A stretch of DNA of 64,000 bases. It comes from Bettongia penicillata ogilbyi (taxonomy: Eukaryota > Chordata > Mammalia > Diprotodontia > Potoroidae). Positions within the stretch are counted from its first letter, which is position 1. Each line of letters begins with the position of its first letter. The position numbers and the translations under genes were made by a program. The stretch spans positions 2,728,220 through 2,792,219 of the forward strand of contig JAJHZJ010000121.1 in assembly GCA_023548195.1 (NCBI GenBank), read 5' to 3'. The notes below the pieces were generated by a model, which was given only the letters and a program-made list of their open reading frames with translations, did not search any database and was not told where the DNA came from. This document shows positions 59,125-64,000 of this stretch, one piece after another.

Positions 59125-59358
59125 AATCTTAAAATAATAGCCAACATTTATATGGTACTTTTAATGTTTGAAAAGAAATTTTCTTATGTTACCTCACTTG
59201 AGTATGTGTTATTATTGTCCTTATTTTACAGATACAGAAATTGAGGCTGAGAGGGGAAAAGAGACTTGCCCAGAGTCACACAGCTAGCAACTACCTGAGA
59301 CAAGATTCAATGAGACTCAGATTCTGACACTGAATTAACTGTGTCGCTTAGCTGCCTA
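59125..59358 (-). mobile_element. MIR-family SINE, antisense
   Basis: TTATTTTACAGATACAGAAA, GACTTGCCCAGAGTCACACA and GTGTCGCTTAGCTGCCT. Nearly full length. Confidence 0.88.
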
Positions 59359-59381
59359 AAAGCCAAGGCTAAACCTTACTC

Positions 59382-59582
59382 CAGAGGTTCTTGATTTGGG
59401 GTCCATGAATTTGGTTCTATTTTTAAAAGTATTTTTATAACTATATTTCAATATAATTTGTTTCCTTTGTAATGCTATGCCTTATATTTTATGCATTTGA
59501 AAACATCATTCTGAGGAGTCCATAGGCTTCACCAGACTGCCAAAGGTGTCCATGAAACAAAATGGGTTCATAACCCCAGTAC
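59382..59582 (-). mobile_element. hAT-like MITE, copy 6
   Basis: Left CAGAGGTTCTTGATTTGGGG, right GGGTTCATAACCCCAG; interior TTTCAATATAATTTGTTTCC and AGGCTTCACCAGACTGCC. The most complete copy. It sits within 20 bases of the receptor stop codon, so it is likely part of that gene's 3' UTR. Confidence 0.82.
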
Positions 59583-59598
59583 TGGGCCACGGTCTTCA

Positions 59599-60639
59599 CT
59601 AACCCAGCACAGAGTCTCCTCTGTGGTTGCTGTTTGTTTCAGAAGAGGTTTTTCCAGTAGAGGAGAAGGATGTTGAAATTCTAGGTTTGAAAATCCTGAG
59701 GAACTGTTTCTTATAGCCTTGGGATGCAAAGAAGTAAATGATGGGGTCAATACAACAGTTCATGTTCATAAAACATACTGTAACTTGAAGAGAAACCTTA
59801 AAAGCCTTCTGCTCAGTGCACGTAGACTGATGAAGCAGTTCTTTAATCACAAACTGGATAATATTGACATGGTAAGGACTGAAGCATATGATCACTGCCA
59901 TCAGTACCAGCAGAATAACTAGACAGGCCTTCTTATGGGGACTCTTCTTGCTCATCACTGAGTTTTCTTGAGCTATCTTGCATAGCTTTAAGGTGATTTT
60001 CACGTAACAAAATAATATGATCCCTACTGGCCCAAAAAAGCCTAAGGCACAGCCCCCCAGGAGTAGAAAGGGCAGGCTGAGAATCCTTTCAACACTGGTG
60101 TACTCCATGCAACTCAACTTATCTCCCATCCTCTCGGTCAGGGACAGAAAGAGCAATGGAAGAGTCTGCAGGGATGCCAATCCCCACACCCCCAGGGAGA
60201 TGTACTTTGCCCAGCCAGCATGGCGGAATTTGTGAGTCTGGTTGGCATGGACCACAGCAATATAGCGGTCAATGCTTATGCATGTCATTAGGTAGACACT
60301 CCCATAAGTGTTCATATAGAACACAAATGCTGTCACCCTACAAAACCAGTCACTAAAAGGCCAATCAAAGTCTAAGATATAATAGGTGATCCTTCCTGGC
60401 AGAGCCAGGGTGAAAAGGACATCAGACACAGCCAAGTTGATCAAGTAGAGATCTGTTGAGTTCATCTTCTTCTTCTGAGAAGTGATGTAGATGGCAAGAA
60501 TATTCCCAAAGGCACCGATGACCAAGAGAACCATGTAGAATAAGGCCAGAACCACTCTTGTGGCCAAGGAGGGATGGTGAACGGAGCAGAGACTCTCATT
60601 GAGTGAGAAGTTACTTGTGTTCACCAAATGGAAAGCCAT
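59599..60639 (-). CDS. GPR183 (EBI2)-like oxysterol-type class A receptor
   Basis: Single coding exon, 346 residues, intact. N-terminal sequons N7, N10 and N14. Seven hydrophobic helices (about 27-52, 62-88, 97-131, 146-166, 188-213, 237-264, 280-304), then helix 8. Class A marks: N46 (1.50), D73 (2.50), D124-R125-Y126, C100-C177 disulfide, FSPYH in TM6, DPIIY in TM7. Phrases such as FDWPFSDWFCRVTA, TLPLL, SCMEY and NCCIDPIIYFFA place it with GPR183, a Gi-coupled 7alpha,25-dihydroxycholesterol receptor guiding B-cell, T-cell and dendritic-cell movement. The pocket residues R87, Y112, Y116 and Y260 of human GPR183 align with R83, Y108, Y112 and Y256. Many other positions differ, the loop-2 Pro-Leu is absent, and the locus lies outside UBAC2. 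A divergent paralogue is more likely than the plain orthologue. The start is ATG at 60639; the upstream open frame is likely intronic. Confidence 0.93.
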   Translation of the reverse strand: MAFHLVNTSNFSLNESLCSVHHPSLATRVVLALFYMVLLVIGAFGNILAIYITSQKKKMNSTDLYLINLAVSDVLFTLALPGRITYYILDFDWPFSDWFCRVTAFVFYMNTYGSVYLMTCISIDRYIAVVHANQTHKFRHAGWAKYISLGVWGLASLQTLPLLFLSLTERMGDKLSCMEYTSVERILSLPFLLLGGCALGFFGPVGIILFCYVKITLKLCKIAQENSVMSKKSPHKKACLVILLVLMAVIICFSPYHVNIIQFVIKELLHQSTCTEQKAFKVSLQVTVCFMNMNCCIDPIIYFFASQGYKKQFLRIFKPRISTSFSSTGKTSSETNSNHRGDSVLG

Positions 60640-60670
60640 TGGATGCAGGTCGTCAGAGAAGAAATTTTGC
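60640..60670 (-). promoter_or_regulatory. Splice acceptor and short 5' UTR of the receptor coding exon
   Basis: On the minus strand, TGTGTTTTCCCAG ends at about 60670, then 30 bases of 5' UTR precede the ATG. This fits GPR183-type genes with a noncoding first exon and all coding sequence in the second. The frame continues upstream to a GTG, but this region has no ATG and includes the acceptor. The first exon was not found. Confidence 0.55.
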
Positions 60671-61364
60671 TGGGAAAACACAATTTTTTTTAAAACTTTA
60701 AAGTAGAAAAATTTTTAAACCTGTTAACTCATTCCTCTTTGCTAACATTGAGTTCTTTTACATATCTCCATTTTGATCAATTGTGTTCTGTTCATTGAAT
60801 GCCTGAATTAATGAATGAATGAAAACACAGATACAAATATACAAATATAAAAAGAGGTCTCAAAGATCTCACACACTAATTGAAGGAAGTAATACATATA
60901 GGAACTACAGGGCATATGGTAAGACCCAAACCAATTCTAAACCATATAGATAAGGACAGTCAGGAGTACAGGTCTGTCTACCCTACTCTTGTACAGTGAG
61001 TTGAAATAGACATTATTATCCCTGTTTTACAGATGGGGAGTTTTGTTTTCTTTTGTATTTTTGGTACTCATGGCTCCAGAACTACTTGTACCTTTACGGT
61101 TTGGTGCAGCAACCAAATGAGCTCTGGCTTGGAAACTGACCAGAACCTTGACCCTACACCACAGGGACAACATGATTACTGCTTCTCCTGGGGAGGCTTG
61201 ATCCCCAAATTTCCCAGAGTGCTACTGCTGGTGACATTAGTTCTAGAAATCATAGGGTTTTCTCTAGAAATCTCTTCAAGCTAATGGCCACTTTCATCAG
61301 AATTAAGCATGTGGCATTATTACCAGGAAACATACTTCTGCAGTATAATGCAGAGCCTGTCTGG
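60671..61364. other. Intergenic or receptor 5' intron, unassigned
   Basis: A short antisense MIR trace (CCTGTTTTACAGATGGGGA near 61020). An 83-residue frame (61033-61284) has no family features. It may include the receptor's first intron. Confidence 0.45.
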
Positions 61365-61435
61365 AATAGCATAGTTCCTACCTGGCACATAGTAAGTACC
61401 ACATAAATGTTAGCTATTATTATATTTATATCTAT
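61365..61435 (+). mobile_element. MIR/L2 3' terminus fragment
   Basis: CCTGGCACATAGTAAGTACC, then ATAAATGTTAGCTATTATTA. Confidence 0.65.
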
Positions 61436-61499
61436 ATAAAAAACATTATAATAACATCATGTTGCGTATGATATATAATGCTATAATCCTTGCTATCAT

Positions 61500-61730
61500 C
61501 ATCATAATTGTTACCAAGCAAAGTCCAAATTCCTTAGCTTGTCATCACACTATATTTACACCCCGCCCATGTACATCATCTTTCCCTTTCCCACCTTGAT
61601 GCTTTTGCTTATCTTGTTCACCAACTCCTGGAACACCTTCTCTTCCTGATCCCCACAACCCTTCAAGTCTCAGATCAAATGCCACCTCCTCTGCTCCTTT
61701 CCCTTGTATCCCACATGCCAGGAGTTTTCT
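61500..61730 (+). mobile_element. L2 3' region fragment
   Basis: CTCCTGGAACACCTTCTCTT, TTCAAGTCTCAGATCAAATG and CCACCTCCTCTGCTCC. Confidence 0.75.
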
Positions 61731-61915
61731 TTGTCACATAATCTTTTGGCAGTCTGGTGGAGAATATGGACCTCTTCTCAGAATAATGTCTTTAAATGCA
61801 AAAAGTAAAATATAATAGATTACAAGGGAAACTAGTTATCTTGAAATACAATTATTGAAATGTTTAAAACAAACAAAGACAATTTATAGATGCCAGGTTA
61901 TGAACCCCTTTCCTG
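61731..61915 (+). mobile_element. hAT-like MITE, copy 7
   Basis: CTTTTGGCAGTCTGGTGGAG, AAGGGAAACTAGTTATCTTG and the end GCCAGGTTATGAACCCC. It lies in the junction after the L2 fragment. Confidence 0.72.
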
Positions 61916-62335
61916 ATCTAAAATGACCTTTCTAATTTTGGGGGGTATTTTTTGCTTCTCATTTTCTAATATCTTGACAACTCATGTATGAGTCCTCTTA
62001 ATGGAGGAGGAGCTGACCGTGGGCTCTCAAAGACCAGCAGTGCAGAGCAGAAAGCTGTGGCAAGTCTAAGATGAAATCCTCCAAATATGGGCTCAGTGAC
62101 GAGAGAGCTGGTCTTAGTCTGAAGCTTTGCCTAAGGTCTGAGAGGGTCCATTTTCTGCTAATTCTGGAAGACCCATCTATTAAAAACTGGAGAGGAGTTA
62201 CAATCTACAGATGCAGGTAGAGTAACAAAGAAAATGACAGGTAGTTGCAGTATTGATGCACATGCCACTATCAGGATGTAAGTCCCATGAGGTAAGAGAT
62301 TTGATCTGGCCCTGAGTGGGGGTATTGAATAGCTG
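61916..62335. other. Intergenic, nothing recognised
   Basis: No supported feature. Confidence 0.45.
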
Positions 62336-62339
62336 ACGG

Positions 62340-62470
62340 AGTGCTTGGAATCAAGAAAAGCTGCATTCAAAGCCTGCCTCAGACATACTAGCTGTCTGAC
62401 CTTGGACAAGTCATTTAACCTCTAAGTGCTCCAGGTAACTCCCTAAGACTATAAGGTATAGATGACTTTT
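62340..62470 (+). mobile_element. Marsupial MIR-related SINE (CTAAGACTATAA core), 5' part
   Basis: GCTGCATTCAAAGCCTGCC, CTTGGACAAGTCATTTAACC and CTCCCTAAGACTATAAGG. Followed by a T18 run (62468-62485). Confidence 0.75.
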
Positions 62471-62485
62471 TTTTTTTTTTATGCA

Positions 62486-62548
62486 AAACAATTATTAAGT
62501 GCTTACAATGTGCCAAGCACTGGAGATACAATAGAAAAAGATTGAGTC
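62486..62548 (-). mobile_element. L2 terminus, antisense
   Basis: CAATTATTAAGTGCTTACAA, TGTGCCAAGCACTGGAGATA. The adjacent T-run is on its left. Confidence 0.75.
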
Positions 62549-62669
62549 TAATTATGGGATAATTCAATGAGATCACCACCACTCCCACTCTGGACACTAC
62601 TTTTATCAGCCTTGGCATTATGACTGCCTTGTCACCTGTTAACTGATATTGGCCTCTAGGTCTTTATAG

Positions 62670-63020
62670 AGGCAGATGGAGTACTTGAAGACAGGAAGCC
62701 CTGACTCTGGAACACATGCCAGCCATGTCACCAGTGACAGTCTCTGCTCCACTCACCATTCTCAATGCCCTAGGAAACTCTCTAAGACTATAAAGTCCAG
62801 GTGAACTGTCAATGCAAATAGAAACCATGCAATCAAAAAGACCTGGATTCAGATTCTGCCTGGAACTAGGAGCAAGTAATGCCAGTAATCCTCTAACTTC
62901 TCAGTGCCCTGAGACAACTCCTCGAAGATTCTAAGGAGTTGCTCAGCTATATCAATCAGTAGATGGAGTTTCCACACCAGGAGCTCCCTCTGCAGATACA
63001 GTCACAGGTCTAGACTCTAT
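62670..63020 (+). mobile_element. Two consecutive MIR-related SINEs
   Basis: The first (about 62670-62815) has GAAGACAGGAAGCCCTGACT, AGGAAACTCTCTAAGACTAT and AAAGTCCAGGTGAACTG. The second (62816-63020) has AAAAAGACCTGGATTCAGAT, CTTCTCAGTGCCCTGAGAC and GTTTCCACACCAGGAGCTCC. Both belong to the family seen at 49.4 and 55.6 kb. Confidence 0.7.
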
Positions 63021-63270
63021 CATTTTTGTCTTTAATTTTGCATTGTACTACTAAGGGGTTCATTACTATCTGTTGAATGAATGGAGAGGGCAAATAACTG
63101 TACATGAAATTCTACCATATTAGTGATAGCCTATTTTGTTTTAAAGGGCAAGGCTGTCTCCCTCCTGCCTAGTGGCCTGTTAGATTCTGTATTTTTGAAA
63201 CATAAACCAGCCCAGAGATAAGCTGCCTTATAGAGTTCTCCCTGTTCTGTGAATTTCACTCCACCAAAAG
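63021..63270. other. Intergenic, nothing recognised
   Basis: No supported feature. Confidence 0.45.
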
Positions 63271-63277
63271 AACAGGC

Positions 63278-63358
63278 TATAATAATAATGATAAATATAA
63301 TAAATAAAAATAATGATAAATTAATTAATTAAATAATAAAAAATCATAAATAAAAATG
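63278..63358. repeat. A/T-rich low-complexity (AATAAT/AATA)n
   Basis: About 80 bases of almost only A and T built from ATAATAATG, ATAAATA and TTAATTAATTAA units. Confidence 0.9.
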
Positions 63359-64000
63359 GGCAGAAGGGGCTGGCAGGCCCTGAGATGGCAGCTACGTTTA
63401 TTTGTTAGCAGGAGTAGAGCCACACCAGCAGATGTTACTCTGTCCACTAATGTTTCCCTTTGAGTCCTCCTTGAGGTCCTCAGCTTTTAACTCACCTCAA
63501 TGACCCAAAGGGAAGAGACAGGCGAGCCAGCTGCACTTGGTCCAATCGGCCACTTGCTCTCTAACCCGACCCAGAAGCAGTGATGCAAGCTTGCTCCAAG
63601 GTGTGTGCCCTCAAGCAAGAACTCAAGGAACCTGCCACCCACATAAGGTGCCATGCTCCTCCTCCACTGAGCTTATACCCCTGGTGGGGAAAAAAGAGTA
63701 TCAACCACCATGATCTTCATCGCTCCAGCTCCCAGCCATAAACAGGATGCGTTTGTGAACCTCCCACCAACCCACAACTGGATCCAGAAAAAGATCAAGA
63801 GATTTTCTTTCTCTCTTTCTTTCTGTCTTCCTTCCTCCCTTTCTTTATTTCCTTACTTTCTCTTTTTCTTTCTTCTTTCCTTAGTTGCTCTATTTTTTTT
63901 TGTGCTCCCTGAAGGCTGGGATTTAAACTACAAATGTGAATATCAAAAAGTTGCTTTGTAAACCCATCAGAGTCAGGAAATTCAAGTCACTACTTTCCCC
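63359..64000. other. Right edge: GC-richer unassigned sequence with a CT-rich tract
   Basis: 63359-63800 is noticeably GC-richer than its surroundings, with no frame of interest; LTR or ancient repeat origin is possible but unproven. 63805-63900 is a pyrimidine tract (TTTCTTTCTCTCTTTC-like). TM9SF2 follows UBAC2 in human, but no TM9SF2 exon is visible here. Confidence 0.4.

Noticed and set aside
59599..60639. Receptor being GPR18
   Set aside because: Sequence phrases (FDW, INTY-like MNTY, SCMEY, NCCIDPIIYFF) match GPR183 and not GPR18, which lacks them.
60640..60681. Fourteen extra N-terminal residues starting at GTG
   Set aside because: There is no ATG, and a splice acceptor falls inside the stretch. 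The ATG at 60639 gives a normal GPR183-like length.
63359..64000. TM9SF2 first exon or CpG island at the right edge
   Set aside because: The sequence is somewhat GC-richer, but CpG is scarce and no TM9SF2 coding sequence is readable.

Overview
This is nuclear DNA from a mammal, almost certainly a marsupial. It is AT-rich and gene-poor, with intron-split genes and many transposable-element fossils. The repeats point to a marsupial: tRNA/MIR-related SINEs with the SINE1/WSINE-type 3' end (TTTGCCAAGAAAACCCC), RTE-type LINE pieces with matching RTE-tailed SINEs, and L1 relatives that carry ORF1 but no ORF2. These sit among older L2, MIR and hAT-type remnants. The repeats alone do not show which marsupial.

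Positions 1 to about 42.3 kb are the 3' end of UBAC2 on the plus strand. The penultimate coding exon is at 14130-14255. A 26.5 kb intron follows, then the last coding exon (40771-40878), which encodes the C-terminal UBA domain. A 3' UTR of about 1.4 kb probably ends just after an AATAAA at 42284. The introns hold a full-length ORF1-only L1 element with a perfect 16-bp target-site duplication, a second such element split by a younger L1, long antisense L2 fossils, and a perfect 91-bp tandem duplication.

From 42.3 kb to the end is intergenic, apart from one clear single-exon gene on the minus strand at 59599-60639. It encodes a 346-residue class A receptor of the GPR183 (EBI2, oxysterol receptor) subfamily. 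In human the GPR18/GPR183 pair lies antisense inside a UBAC2 intron. Here the receptor lies about 17 kb beyond the UBAC2 3' end and differs widely from human GPR183, so it looks like an extra or relocated family member. The ligand-pocket residues known for GPR183 are kept, but the Pro-Leu pair in intracellular loop 2 is missing.

Two weaker coding candidates are noted: an exon-like minus-strand segment near 36.3-36.5 kb, and an open, splice-bounded segment near 48.2-48.5 kb followed by a decayed hydrophobic stretch. Repeat boundaries were placed by eye and most are accurate only to about 10-30 bases.
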